DNA of 60,442 bases. Origin: Paenibacillus solanacearum (GTDB lineage Bacteria > Bacillota > Bacilli > Paenibacillales > NBRC-103111). The DNA lies in NCBI RefSeq assembly GCF_910593845.1, contig NZ_CAJVAS010000037.1, positions 1 to 60,442 of the forward strand. Direction: 5' to 3'. A model generated the notes under the pieces. That model searched no databases. It had not been told where the DNA came from and saw only the letters and a program-made list of their open reading frames with translations. The translations under genes were made by a program, and so were the position numbers. Shown here in pieces: positions 13,732 to 22,678 of this stretch. How positions within the stretch are numbered: position 1 is the stretch's first letter; every line of letters starts with the position of its first letter.

Positions 13732-14925
13732 ATGGACCCTCGAGAACGTTTTGAAGATGTTATTGCACTATATTATGACAGAATCAAGAGATATCTTTCA
13801 CTTAAGATAGATGCTCAAAGCGCTGAAGATTTAACCCAATTAACATTTATAAAAGCATATGAAAACTATCACGCTTTTAATAGCGAATCGACATTATTTA
13901 CTTGGTTATTCAAAATAGCAAATAATAATCTAAAAAATGAATATCGGAGAAAGCATCGAAATCATAAATCTATTGTTGAGATCGAACAGCATCATACCTT
14001 TGTTAGTTTTGAATTTACAGAAAATGTTGAACTGCGAATCGATATTTCAATGGCATTAGCAAGCTTAAATGAGTTAGATCGTGAAATTATATCTTTACAC
14101 TATGACGGTGGCTTTAAGCTATTCGAAATATCTGAAATGGTTGGTTTGAGTTTAAGCGCTGTTAAAAATCGCTTATATCGTGCTTTAAAGAAATTAAACC
14201 AACAATTCCATTATGATGTCGAAGTTAATACCGCACCGTCCGCTGCTGCTTTCATTCATCTAATAAGCGCCGAACATTCTGCCGGCAGCGATTCTGCACA
14301 TAAACAAGTGTATCAAAACATTATCGACCATATGAGCCTCAAAGTTGGGCAAATATTTAACTTAGTGAAGTTTAAGCCTTCAAAAAAGATTACCATCGAA
14401 ATTTATGAAAACCTCCAAGCCTTTCACCTGGCTGTTAATGAACCAAATGCTCCGAATTGGTTCATGGGCGTTGTCGAGGGAAACACGATTAAAATCACAT
14501 CCCCTCTCCAACCTGGTCCAGAACACACGTATGAATCGATTCTAAAATCAGTTGTTCATCTGTTCACTATATGCTTAGTCAAAGAGATAAACCCTGCTAC
14601 TCCTAAATGGATATATCAAGGACTAGGTGGTTATCAAGCACAATTAATGACTGAGCGATACATTAATAAGTCTATCGTTCAGCTAGTGAAGCAAGGCCTG
14701 ATCCCTAGCTTAGAGGATTTAAGTGATAATAGCTGGGAATTCGAAACAAAGAAGGGGTTTCAATTCTCCTATACGCTCGTTGAATTTGTATTAAAGCAGT
14801 ATGGATCAACCTTCTTAAATAAACTAATTAGAAGTCCATCTGACTTTGAGAACATCTTTGGTTGCACAGCATCTGACTTTTGTCACAAATGGAAAGAATC
14901 GTTGGCTGATAGATTTAGGGAATAG
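13732..14925 (+). CDS. ECF sigma factor with a catalytically dead peptidase MA-like C-terminal domain
   Basis: 397 residues with GGAGG before the ATG. Residues 1-160 are an ECF sigma factor: region 2 (IALYYDRIKRYLSLKIDAQS, DLTQLTFIKAYENY) and region 4 (LDREIISLHYDGGFKLFEIS, LSLSAVKNRLYRALKKL). The remaining 230 residues resemble the gluzincin peptidase MA domain: ESILKSVVHLFTICLV stands where HExxH should be, PKWIYQGLGGYQAQ stands for the usual WLSEGLAEY, and a tail with QFSYTLVEFVLKQYGSTF and FCHKWKESL follows. Both zinc His and the catalytic Glu are missing, so it is probably a sensing or folding module. No anti-sigma gene adjoins. Confidence 0.85.
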   Translation: MDPRERFEDVIALYYDRIKRYLSLKIDAQSAEDLTQLTFIKAYENYHAFNSESTLFTWLFKIANNNLKNEYRRKHRNHKSIVEIEQHHTFVSFEFTENVELRIDISMALASLNELDREIISLHYDGGFKLFEISEMVGLSLSAVKNRLYRALKKLNQQFHYDVEVNTAPSAAAFIHLISAEHSAGSDSAHKQVYQNIIDHMSLKVGQIFNLVKFKPSKKITIEIYENLQAFHLAVNEPNAPNWFMGVVEGNTIKITSPLQPGPEHTYESILKSVVHLFTICLVKEINPATPKWIYQGLGGYQAQLMTERYINKSIVQLVKQGLIPSLEDLSDNSWEFETKKGFQFSYTLVEFVLKQYGSTFLNKLIRSPSDFENIFGCTASDFCHKWKESLADRFRE

Positions 14926-15142
14926 AAGGACATTTTACGTAAAACCCCTCAGTAATCGAAGCTCAGCATCAAAAATACAGCGCCGGCTAGGACTTTTAAT
15001 TCTCGTCCATGGCTGACGCTGTTTTCCATCTAAACACTCTGGATCTCTCGTCGATTCCAAAGCCATCGTGGATCCAAGACCTAACACTGTACATAAGAGC
15101 CATCTTTTATTCCAAACCGCTCAGGGGAATCTTGATTCTCAT

Positions 15143-15697
15143 TCATACACTGGATCCGCTGCTTCTGTGTGGTTCAGTCTCCACCACCGCAACGGCCCGA
15201 ACCGGGGACCCGTCGCCACTGACGATGCGCAGAGGAAATCCGTAAAACATAAAGTCGGCACCGACGGGAAGACGTTCCAAACCTTGCAACCCCGTATAGG
15301 TCACAATCCCGATCCCCAACAACGCCCGCTCCAGTTCTTCGGATAGTTCACCGCCGACGAACGGTGGCCGCAGCGCAGCGAATCGGTCGAAGCATTCCAG
15401 CCCGGCGGATTCGAAGAAAAACAACCCCCGGCCTTCCGGCCAAGCCGAGTCCTTGATCCGCACTACGCGCGATGCTCCGAAAAATCGCTCCAACGGCAGC
15501 TCATCCAATGTCGCGGCGCCGGGGTGCATATGTGAGGGCGCATCCACGTGCGTTCCGGTATGGCTACCCATCGAGAGCTGCCGCAGTTCCCAAGAGTGAC
15601 TCTCGTATGTATGCGCTACCTTGACTTTTACCTCCGGATCGCCTGGATAGACGGGCATGCCATCCGCAATCGGCATCGACAAATCGATCACTTTCAT
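15143..15697 (-). CDS. Cyclase family protein (KynB/arylformamidase-like metal hydrolase)
   Basis: 184 residues; AAAGGAG precedes the ATG. The conserved metal-binding motif HxGTHxDxPxH is seen as GSHTGTHVDAPSHM at about residues 44-57, after a typical start (VIDLSMPIADGMPVYPGD). This family includes kynurenine formamidase and polyketide-cyclase-like hydrolases using Zn or Mn. No tryptophan genes adjoin, so the substrate is open. The histidine phosphatase gene lies upstream on the same strand with a 48-base gap, so they may be cotranscribed. The 217 bases between this gene's stop and the sigma gene hold no gene I can name. Confidence 0.82.
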   Translation of the reverse strand: MKVIDLSMPIADGMPVYPGDPEVKVKVAHTYESHSWELRQLSMGSHTGTHVDAPSHMHPGAATLDELPLERFFGASRVVRIKDSAWPEGRGLFFFESAGLECFDRFAALRPPFVGGELSEELERALLGIGIVTYTGLQGLERLPVGADFMFYGFPLRIVSGDGSPVRAVAVVETEPHRSSGSSV

Positions 15698-15745
15698 TCA
15701 GGCGTCTCCTTTCGTGTATGCTTGCTTATTAGCAAGCAAGTGAAG

Positions 15746-16357
15746 TTATAAGTGTGCTAACCCGTTTTCTAGTGTTAATTCCCATTGACCGTTAGCGTAT
15801 TCAACTTTATGCATGCCGGTGTTCGAAGCTGGGAACGCTTTGTTTTTATTGGTCCACTCCAGCCCCTTTAATAGATGATACACGATGTTGATGACCCCGC
15901 CATGAGTAACAATCATCACATTTTCAAGATGATTCTTGCTTATTTGCTCCTCGGATAACCGCTTGAGCGTTTCTTGAATTCGCGAGTAGAACTCCAGTGG
16001 ACTCTCACCGCCTGGATACCTCTCGTCCATCCGTAAACTCGAAAAGTATAGCCCCGGGAATCGCTCGTTGACGATCTCATTGGGCATGCCGGCGATAACT
16101 CCATTATTCATTTCTCTCCAATGGCCGCTGCTTTCAACCGGGAGCTTCAGAAATCCAGCAATCTCATTGGCTGTATCCAATGCCCGTTGCAAGTCGCTGC
16201 TTACGATACGATGGATTGGAAAACCGCTTTGATTTTCCTTGAGGTAAGCACCCAGCTTTTCAGATTGCCGGTAGCCTTCAACGACGAGTCCTCGTTGACT
16301 CCAGCCGCCGCGAAATCCTTCCTCGTCCGTGCCATGCCTTATCAAATAGATTGCCAT
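15746..16357 (-). CDS. Histidine phosphatase family protein (phosphoglycerate mutase-like)
   Basis: 203 residues from ATG 16357, chosen because AAGGAGG lies five bases before it. The phosphate-binding LIRHGTDEEG motif is at residues 5-14 (His8 would be phosphorylated), and the second histidine is in VTHGGVINIVYHLL. SSDLQRALDTANEIA is the usual third motif. Members are small-molecule or protein phosphatases; which one is not evident. Its ribosome-binding site overlaps the stop of an EamA remnant upstream. Confidence 0.85.
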   Translation of the reverse strand: MAIYLIRHGTDEEGFRGGWSQRGLVVEGYRQSEKLGAYLKENQSGFPIHRIVSSDLQRALDTANEIAGFLKLPVESSGHWREMNNGVIAGMPNEIVNERFPGLYFSSLRMDERYPGGESPLEFYSRIQETLKRLSEEQISKNHLENVMIVTHGGVINIVYHLLKGLEWTNKNKAFPASNTGMHKVEYANGQWELTLENGLAHL

Positions 16358-16367
16358 GATGCCCTCC

Positions 16368-16551
16368 TTAGTTTTTATGGAAGAGGTTTGTCCCAATCTT
16401 CTGAATCGGAACACTGCAAATGATCAGTATTGCCGCGAGAACGTCCGTAACGGTTAGTTTTTCACCTAGCAATATAACGATAAAAACAAGTGTGATAAAC
16501 GGGGTGAAGAACGTAAAGCTTGTAATGAACGTTGCTGAAATAAAACTTTAC
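16368..16551 (-). pseudogene. EamA/DMT transporter C-terminal remnant
   Basis: Minus-strand frame ending at TAA 16368-16370: ITSFTFFTPFITLVFIVILL, then GEKLTVTDVLAAILIICSVP. The pattern of a hydrophobic segment, GEKLT and another segment is the last repeat of the EamA drug/metabolite transporter family. Upstream of about 16551 an in-frame stop ends the similarity. The gene has lost at least 80% of its length. Confidence 0.7.
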
Positions 16552-16687
16552 AGTTTATTTTACAGGAGCAGGCCGCCGCGTCTCAAGCCGCTTCGAAAGC
16601 TGCCATTAATTTATTCGGACAAAAGCACGGTTTAAACCTGTTTTGGTAAGAATATGTATAAGAGGAAGCCAATCCGCGGAGAAGAGG

Positions 16688-17530
16688 ATGCACATGAGGG
16701 AAATTACCTTTAAAGCCATTGCGATTACGAATGAAATCGATCTGAACAAAATCGCTATCAATTGTGGCATTCCCAAAAAATACACATGGGAGCAGCCGCT
16801 CATCCTGAGAGGGGATATTCTTCGGTCGATTCTCCATAAGGATGTGAACGAGGCGCAGCAGGTGCTTGTTTTTTCCTTTGGCAGCCTTGTATTCATCAAT
16901 CATTCCAACTTTCATGAAATTACCGGCTTTCTAAAATATTTGCAAACGTTCGAGCCGGAGATCGACCTTCAGCAAATCGAAAGCTACACGGATGACTACC
17001 GCCTCCAGATCGGCGACACCGATACGTTCGAATTGACGGACGAATATGTAGTGGTCCCGACCTATGAAGATTACTATCCAGATCTCATATCGACGGTGCT
17101 CGCCAAATCGGTAGCGCTTGAGAAGATTGAGGAGCAGCTTGGGAAAATTCAGGACAGCCTCGAAACGATGATCGACCGATTAGAGAAAGGAAAGCTTCGG
17201 GTCGGCAACAAGGAACTGGCGAAGACGACCGCCAAAATCGTACGCCATGAGTACAATACGCTAGCGTACATCATGATTCTGGACAAACCGGATATTACGT
17301 GGACGCATAGCGCGGCAAGCGAATTTTACGACAAAATGATGGAGTTCTTCGAATTAAACGATCGATACAAAGTATTGAAGAGCAAGACGGACATCCTGTA
17401 TCACATCATGGATGGCTTCAGCAATATAAGCCACTCCATCCGCGGATTGTTCGTGGAGTGGGTTATCGTGATTCTGATTGTCGTGGAGGTGATTTTGACG
17501 CTTATCGATTTTGCGGTTCGGTTTGCTTAG
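16688..17530 (+). CDS. RMD1/YagE family (DUF155) protein
   Basis: 280 residues from ATG 16688 (GGAGAAGAGG upstream); ATG 16694 is also possible. The DUF155 core is seen as VLVFSFGSLVFINHSNF, then SVALEKIEEQLGKIQDSLE and the helical part up to LKSKTDILYHIMDGFSNISH. One C-terminal membrane segment (LFVEWVIVILIVVEVILTLI) gives a tail anchor, as in eukaryotic RMD1/RMND1 homologues. The bacterial role is unknown. It stands alone, followed by a hairpin. Confidence 0.83.
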   Translation: MHMREITFKAIAITNEIDLNKIAINCGIPKKYTWEQPLILRGDILRSILHKDVNEAQQVLVFSFGSLVFINHSNFHEITGFLKYLQTFEPEIDLQQIESYTDDYRLQIGDTDTFELTDEYVVVPTYEDYYPDLISTVLAKSVALEKIEEQLGKIQDSLETMIDRLEKGKLRVGNKELAKTTAKIVRHEYNTLAYIMILDKPDITWTHSAASEFYDKMMEFFELNDRYKVLKSKTDILYHIMDGFSNISHSIRGLFVEWVIVILIVVEVILTLIDFAVRFA

Positions 17531-17572
17531 ACCATGGTCGCCACTATGGTGAAGGTGCCGTTTACAGAGACA

Positions 17573-17599
17573 GGAGCAGGTCGCCGCGGCGCCTGCTCC
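17573..17599 (+). repeat. Hairpin repeat J with CCGCGG centre
   Basis: GGAGCAGGTCGCC/GGCGCCTGCTCC, with GCAGGTCGCCGCGGCGCCTG identical to hairpin H at 9883-9912. It lies 43 bases after the RMD1-like gene, in the position of a terminator but without a T-run. Confidence 0.55.
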
Positions 17600-17616
17600 T
17601 ATTAACCGTGGCTGCG

Positions 17617-17656
17617 AATAAAAAAAGCCCGCCCGAATGCAGCACTCGGCGAGCGG
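17617..17656 (-). terminator. Terminator of the binding-protein gene
   Basis: On the minus strand a GC-rich stem, GCTCGCCGA with TTCGGGCGGGC, is followed by TTTTTTTATT, 15 bases past the gene's stop. Confidence 0.75.
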
Positions 17657-17670
17657 ATGGTATAGAGCGA

Positions 17671-18984
17671 TTACTGGGCGGCAGCTTGCTCCTTGATATA
17701 TTGGTTCAGTTTCTCCTGCGCGTTCCGCAAGGCCGTATTGACATCGATGCCTTTCAAGATCATGTCGTTGCCCGCTTCTACAATTAAGCTTCTGCCTTTT
17801 AGATCATATTTCGTATGTTCATGTATTCCCGGCTGAAGCGTGAAGAACGCATTCGTATTTTTCCCCTTCAGAAACTCCAGGTCCGCGCCGAACTCTTTCT
17901 TCATTTCTTCGGTTTTCTTCAGAACCGGTATTCTTCCGCTCTTATTGATGATCTTCTGCACCTCTTCACCGGCGACATGAGAGATCACTTGGAAAGCTTG
18001 GTCTTTATGCTTGCTGGTCGCGGTGACAAACATATTATGCGTTTCGGCCTGCCACGCATAGCCCTTGCCCTTCTCAAATGTGGGGAGCGTCACCATGTCC
18101 CAATGAAGATCCTGACCGCTCTTTACCAGTTTATCGATTTCACCGATGACATCTGTACCCCAATAACCAGCCATAGCAACCTTTTGGTCTTTCACAAACA
18201 CGGTGTGCGAGTTGCTTGAAAGCTTGCCATCCACCACATACCCCGGAATGTCATACATCATTTTATGCAGATTCAGCACCTTGGCCCAGCTATCCGTTGT
18301 AAGCACGGCTTCGTTGGTCTGTTTCTTCACGTAAGGCAAGGTTAGCCCCATGGCAAAGCGGTCCGCCCCGCCTGCGTAAAGACCCAAATACTGAACGCCT
18401 CCGTCATTGCGTGTCAGCTTGCGCGCCAAATCGATCGTCTCTTCCCATGTCATGCCTTCCTTCGGATAAGCAACACCGAATCGTTCAAATATGTCTTTGT
18501 TATAGAAGAGAGCAGGGATGTTCATTCGAAATGGCAGCGCCACCATTTCTCCTTTTTCTCCAAACTTCTTGATGGATTCAATCGTGACCGGCTCATATTT
18601 GGACAAGTCCAGTGCGAATTTTTTGATATACGGATTGAGATCCTCGATGATTTGCAAATCCTGCAGTGCAGGAACCCCAGGCAATCCGGCGATTAAAATA
18701 TCGGGCACATCCCCCGAGGTGATCATATCCTGTAATTTGCCGCTAACCATTTCCAATGTAATATGCGGATATTTCTTTTTCATCGGCTCAACAAAATTAG
18801 CCTCAAAATCTTCTTGCGCGAAAAAGCCTTGGGCAACATATAACTTTAAAGTAACGGGTTCCGTACTGACCTGGGATAGTTCCGTGCTTTTTCCGCCGGA
18901 CTGACTTGGATTACTTTGATTTTGACAGCCGATATTGAGGAGCAGCGCTAAGACTGCGGCCGTAAGTGCTAACTTCCTTTTCAA
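17671..18984 (-). CDS. ABC transporter sugar-binding lipoprotein (family 1), solitary
   Basis: 437 residues from TTG 18984 (GGAGGGATCTCA just upstream). Residues 1-20 form a lipoprotein signal ending LLLNIGC, so Cys20 would carry the lipid. The mature part has the family 1 solute-binding pattern, e.g. VPDILIAGLPGVPALQDL and ALFYNKDIFERFGVAYPKEG. It is a clear paralogue of the protein at 26982-28292 (both have RFG-x-AYPK-x-GMTWEET). No permease gene lies next to it, so it must share one elsewhere or act as a sensor. A divergent ArsR-type regulator gene lies upstream. Confidence 0.88.
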   Translation of the reverse strand: MKRKLALTAAVLALLLNIGCQNQSNPSQSGGKSTELSQVSTEPVTLKLYVAQGFFAQEDFEANFVEPMKKKYPHITLEMVSGKLQDMITSGDVPDILIAGLPGVPALQDLQIIEDLNPYIKKFALDLSKYEPVTIESIKKFGEKGEMVALPFRMNIPALFYNKDIFERFGVAYPKEGMTWEETIDLARKLTRNDGGVQYLGLYAGGADRFAMGLTLPYVKKQTNEAVLTTDSWAKVLNLHKMMYDIPGYVVDGKLSSNSHTVFVKDQKVAMAGYWGTDVIGEIDKLVKSGQDLHWDMVTLPTFEKGKGYAWQAETHNMFVTATSKHKDQAFQVISHVAGEEVQKIINKSGRIPVLKKTEEMKKEFGADLEFLKGKNTNAFFTLQPGIHEHTKYDLKGRSLIVEAGNDMILKGIDVNTALRNAQEKLNQYIKEQAAAQ

Positions 18985-19449
18985 TGAGATCCCTCCATGT
19001 TCATTGTATCGATTCGGTATCAACGCTACATGACACAGTGCTGGTAAAATACGCGGCGTTAAGCCGAGTATCGATTGCGGGCATCCATTATGTTCGAAAA
19101 CGAATGTCATTCTTACCTACTTCAGGCTTGAACTTCAGTTGGTAAATTATGAAGCGGTTTCAAATACGGAAAACGTTTGCATAAATGCCAGTCGGATCAC
19201 CTGCCCCCCGCTGTTCTTCATCTTCTGCCGGGTTCTCGGTTGAAATTAGCCCCTCATAAGCTGCGTGTGAGGATACTCCTGCCTCATCGATGCTTGAGCC
19301 ATATCCGCACTCCTTTTCTTATGTTTAATAAAAAAATTATCTTTATTCTATGATGGTTAATATAATAGAACCCTCATTCCTTTTTGTCAACGAAAAGTTG
19401 ATTAGTTAACATTTAGGTTATATAATGGGATGGATTAGGAGCGTGCTGT
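18985..19449. other. Intergenic region between the binding-protein and ArsR-type genes
   Basis: 465 bases. A very short minus-strand frame at 19246-19302 (MAQASMRQEYPHTQLMRG) has a good AAAGGAG site; it might be a leader or the start of a lost gene, and I cannot decide. The right side holds the promoter for the regulator. Nothing else is recognisable. Confidence 0.4.
19398..19426 (+). promoter_or_regulatory. Sigma-A-type promoter of the ArsR-type gene
   Basis: TTGATT (19398-19403), 17-base spacer, TATAAT (19421-19426), 24 bases before the ATG. Confidence 0.7.
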
Positions 19450-20355
19450 ATGAACATAGACGTGACCACGAGAAATATGAACGTGCTGGAATGCTTCTCT
19501 TCCGAAACGCGCGTTCGGATCATTGAATTATTAAATGAGAAGCCTTATAACATTGGCGAGCTCGCTGAGGCATTAGGCTTGTCCTCAGCGATCATTACGA
19601 AGCATATCCAGAAGCTGGAGGAAGCCGGGATTGTATCCACGGAGAATACGGTAGGAAAACGAGGCACGCAGAAGCGGTGCTCCTTGAATGTGGATAAGCT
19701 GACGTTAGTACTCCGAACAGCCGAAGAAGAAAAGCCGGGGAGCCAAAGCGGATTCGCGGTCGACCTTCCGGTTGGACAGTACATCCGGCATGAGGTTCAC
19801 CCCACTTGCGGCTTGGCGTCCTCCTACAAGCGCATCGGCATGATGGACGATCCGCGTTATTTCGACGATCCCGAGCGTATGACGGCAGAGCACCTCTGGT
19901 TTGCAAGCGGTTTTGTCGAATATCGGATTCCGAATTATTTGGTGGGGAAAGAAGCCGCGTCCAGCTTAAGCGTTTCTTTGGAGATTTGTTCGGAGGCGCC
20001 TTTTTATAACGACAATTGGCCGTCGGATATAACCTTTTCCATCAATCACATCGATGTTGCTACTTGGACCTGCCCGGGGGATTTTGGCAGCAAGCGCGGA
20101 AAATACACGCCCGAGTGGTGGGTGGATACACAGTACGGACTTCTTAAGGTCCTCTCCATTACCGATGAAGGTACGTTTATCGATGGAGTCAGATTTTCCG
20201 ACATTCGCATTCATCAACTGAACGTTCAAGCAGGGCAGGAGCTGCTCTTTCGGATCTCGTCTCCCGAATCCGCTGCGAATTGCGGTGGTGTCAGCCTCTT
20301 CGGCAAAAACTTCGGCAACTATCCGCAGGACATACGGGTAACGATTACGGTGTAG
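19450..20355 (+). CDS. ArsR-type winged-helix regulator with a C-terminal sensory domain
   Basis: 301 residues; AGGAG lies ten bases before the ATG. Residues 11-80 are a winged helix (CFSSETRVRIIELLNEKPYN, ALGLSSAIITKHIQKLEEAG). The C-terminal 200 residues (HEVHPTCGLASSYKRIGMMD, YTPEWWVDTQYGLLKVLSI, GGVSLFGKNFGNYPQDI) are a beta-rich domain found with such helices in Paenibacillus-type regulators of sugar genes. It likely binds a glycoside or sugar. Divergent placement suggests it controls the binding-protein gene at 17671-18984. Confidence 0.75.
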   Translation: MNIDVTTRNMNVLECFSSETRVRIIELLNEKPYNIGELAEALGLSSAIITKHIQKLEEAGIVSTENTVGKRGTQKRCSLNVDKLTLVLRTAEEEKPGSQSGFAVDLPVGQYIRHEVHPTCGLASSYKRIGMMDDPRYFDDPERMTAEHLWFASGFVEYRIPNYLVGKEAASSLSVSLEICSEAPFYNDNWPSDITFSINHIDVATWTCPGDFGSKRGKYTPEWWVDTQYGLLKVLSITDEGTFIDGVRFSDIRIHQLNVQAGQELLFRISSPESAANCGGVSLFGKNFGNYPQDIRVTITV

Positions 20356-20369
20356 AAGGAACCAACGCG

Positions 20370-20409
20370 AAACAACCTAAGACCCTATGTACGGGTTTTA
20401 GGTTGTTTT
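20370..20409. terminator. Bidirectional terminator between convergent genes
   Basis: AAACAACCTAA(G)ACCC pairs with GGGT(T)TTAGGTTGTTT. A-rich and T-rich flanks allow use from both sides (ArsR-type gene and hybrid kinase). Confidence 0.8.
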
Positions 20410-20462
20410 CATTCGCGGGAGGCCCAGGTGATCATTCATGCTAAAGGAAGCCGTAACTCATC

Positions 20463-22385
20463 CTAAGGATAAAATTGCTTTTGTTCTTTGCTTCCCCGGA
20501 TATGCACATACGCAAGCAATATTTTTCTAATGGCGTCGATCTTCACAGGCTTGCTGACATAATCGTCCATTCCCGCCGCCAAGTATTTCTCCCGATCGCC
20601 CTTTAACGCGTTCGCGGTAACAGCCACAATACGGGGGCACTTCCCGGTCGTCAGCTTCTCTTTAATCGTTCGCGCTGCATCCACGCCATTCACGATAGGC
20701 ATGTTGATATCCATAAAGATGACATCGTATGTTTCTTTAAGTGCAGCTTCAATCACTTCTTGGCCGTTTGCAGCTACGGAAATGTTGTGACCCATCGTTT
20801 CAAGCAGTTTCTTCAACACCAGCGTGTTGATCGCATTGTCCTCAGCAATTAATATGTTCAGTCGATCGACTCCATTGGAAATCGAATGCTGGGGATGGTC
20901 GAAGTCGGCGGCCGTCTTTTCATTTAGCGGAATGGTGAAGCAAAAGGTCGAGCCGTTCATGCCATCGCTTTCGGCATGGATTTCCCCGCCCATCAATTCC
21001 AAGAGCTTTCTGCATATCGAAAGCCCCAGACCGGTCCCTTCATGTTTACGCGTCATAAAGCTGTCGATCTGAGCGAACGGTTCAAAGATTTCTTCGAGCC
21101 GCTCCGTAGGGATTCCAATGCCCGTATCCGTAACCGCGAAGGCCAATCGCGCCCGGTCCCCCTCGACTTTCTTGACTGCCACCGATACATTCCCGCGAGA
21201 TGTAAACTTGACCGCATTGCTCAGCAGATTTAAGAGCACCTGCTTGAGCCGATCCCCATCCCCATAAATGTAATCGGGCACGTTGTGACTGATGGCATAC
21301 GATAATTCCAGCCCTTTTTCATCGGCCTTGGCGGAAACGACAGACAGGCTGTCCTTGATGCACAAACGCAAATCGAACGTTTCTTCTTGCAGCTCCGTTC
21401 TTCCCGCCTCAATTTTTGAAAGATCGAGGATGTCATTGATAATACCAAGCAAGGTTTCTCCACTTTTACGAATGATCTCTACATATTCTTTGTGCTCCTC
21501 TTCAAGATCGGCCTCCAGAAGAAGGTCGGTCATGCCGATGACACCGTTCATGGGCGTTCGAATTTCATGACTCATCATGGCAAGGAATTCGCTCTTGGCT
21601 TTATTCGTAGCTTCGGCCATTTCCTTGGCCAGCACCAGTCTTTTCTGCTCGGAGATGTCCTTGCAAATCAGATAAAAACCGATATTTTTTTCGTTTACAA
21701 AGATCGGCGCAATACTGGTGAGCACTTCGATGATATCGCCGTCTTTGGTGACAACCGTGTCGATTCCCTCTTCTATCGCGCTATCGTGAAGCGCGTCTTT
21801 CAAAATCCGCTCCACATTGGGCTTCCCGATCAGGTTGGCAAGCTCCATGCCTTTAAGTTCTTCCTCAATGCGGTAGCCGGTCAGCTGCTCCGCCATCGTA
21901 TTGGCGTGGATGATTTTTCCTTGCAAATCGAAAGAAACAACGGCGTCATGATTATATTTTTTGAGCGACGTGTACCGTTCAACCGTTTCTTGCAGCCGCT
22001 GCTCCGATTCCTTCTGAGCCGAAATATCGTTGATCTGTGCGATGTAATACAGCGGCTGCCCCTCATCATTGCGGAACAACCGGACGGAAACAAACGCCCA
22101 CATCGTCTCGCCGTTCTTTCTGATATACCGCTTCTCTAACTGCACTTCGCTTGTATTGTTTTCCATCATCTGCTTCAGGTCATTGATCGTTTTGACTTTA
22201 TCTTCCGGATGTGAAAAAAAGCCGAATCGTCTGCCGTCAAACTCTTCCTTGGTATAACCGAAGATCCGCTCTATTGCAGGGTTAACGGTTAGAATTAAAC
22301 CGTCCGGAGCGATGAGAGCAATGCCAAAGCAGGCGTATTCAAAAACCTGCGCGTTGAAGGCGTTGGGATCCAAGTTAACGCGATG
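20463..22385 (-). CDS. Hybrid sensor histidine kinase/response regulator with two PAS domains
   Basis: 640 residues from ATG 22385, six bases after GGAGGTG. Order: PAS 1 (about 10-120, FGIALIAPDGLILTVNPAIE), PAS 2 (about 125-245), dimerisation helix with His273 (MMSHEIRTPMNGVIGMTD), ATPase (GDGDRLKQVLLNLLSNAVKF, FTDTGIGIP-type box, GTGLGLSICRKLLELMGGEI), then a receiver with Asp559 (FMDINMP). No membrane segment, so it senses inside the cell, probably redox, light or a small ligand through PAS. No partner regulator adjoins, so its output is unknown. Confidence 0.9.
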   Translation of the reverse strand, partial: HRVNLDPNAFNAQVFEYACFGIALIAPDGLILTVNPAIERIFGYTKEEFDGRRFGFFSHPEDKVKTINDLKQMMENNTSEVQLEKRYIRKNGETMWAFVSVRLFRNDEGQPLYYIAQINDISAQKESEQRLQETVERYTSLKKYNHDAVVSFDLQGKIIHANTMAEQLTGYRIEEELKGMELANLIGKPNVERILKDALHDSAIEEGIDTVVTKDGDIIEVLTSIAPIFVNEKNIGFYLICKDISEQKRLVLAKEMAEATNKAKSEFLAMMSHEIRTPMNGVIGMTDLLLEADLEEEHKEYVEIIRKSGETLLGIINDILDLSKIEAGRTELQEETFDLRLCIKDSLSVVSAKADEKGLELSYAISHNVPDYIYGDGDRLKQVLLNLLSNAVKFTSRGNVSVAVKKVEGDRARLAFAVTDTGIGIPTERLEEIFEPFAQIDSFMTRKHEGTGLGLSICRKLLELMGGEIHAESDGMNGSTFCFTIPLNEKTAADFDHPQHSISNGVDRLNILIAEDNAINTLVLKKLLETMGHNISVAANGQEVIEAALKETYDVIFMDINMPIVNGVDAARTIKEKLTTGKCPRIVAVTANALKGDREKYLAAGMDDYVSKPVKIDAIRKILLAYVHIRGSKEQKQFYP

Positions 22386-22565
22386 CATGAAGAACACCTC
22401 CAGCCTATAAATTCCTATGGTTGAACGATCCGTTGAACGCTATGTATTGTCGTGTTTTATTATACCATAGGCCGTGGTCAAATCAGGAAGATTGATTTAT
22501 TACGGCTGCTCGAGTTCACATCACCAATCCATCGATTGCCTGAACGGTCAATCGTTTCCGCCCAA

Positions 22566-22604
22566 GAAAAAGGACGCCCCCTCGCTCTCGCTTGGGTTGC
22601 GTCC
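22566..22604 (-). terminator. Terminator of the GH2 operon
   Basis: On the minus strand GGACGC and GCGTCC close a long stem, followed by TTTTTCTT, about 75 bases past the glycosidase stop. Confidence 0.65.
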
Positions 22605-22678
22605 TCCTCGCCATATTTCATTTCCAGTTATTTTCTCACGACAATGGAAGTCAGCTCTGCTGCTGCCATCTTCGCCGG

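Noticed and set aside
19111..19300. Remnant of a sugar-utilisation gene upstream of the binding-protein gene
   Set aside because: Short protein-like stretches can be read in more than one frame but none fits a family well enough to claim.
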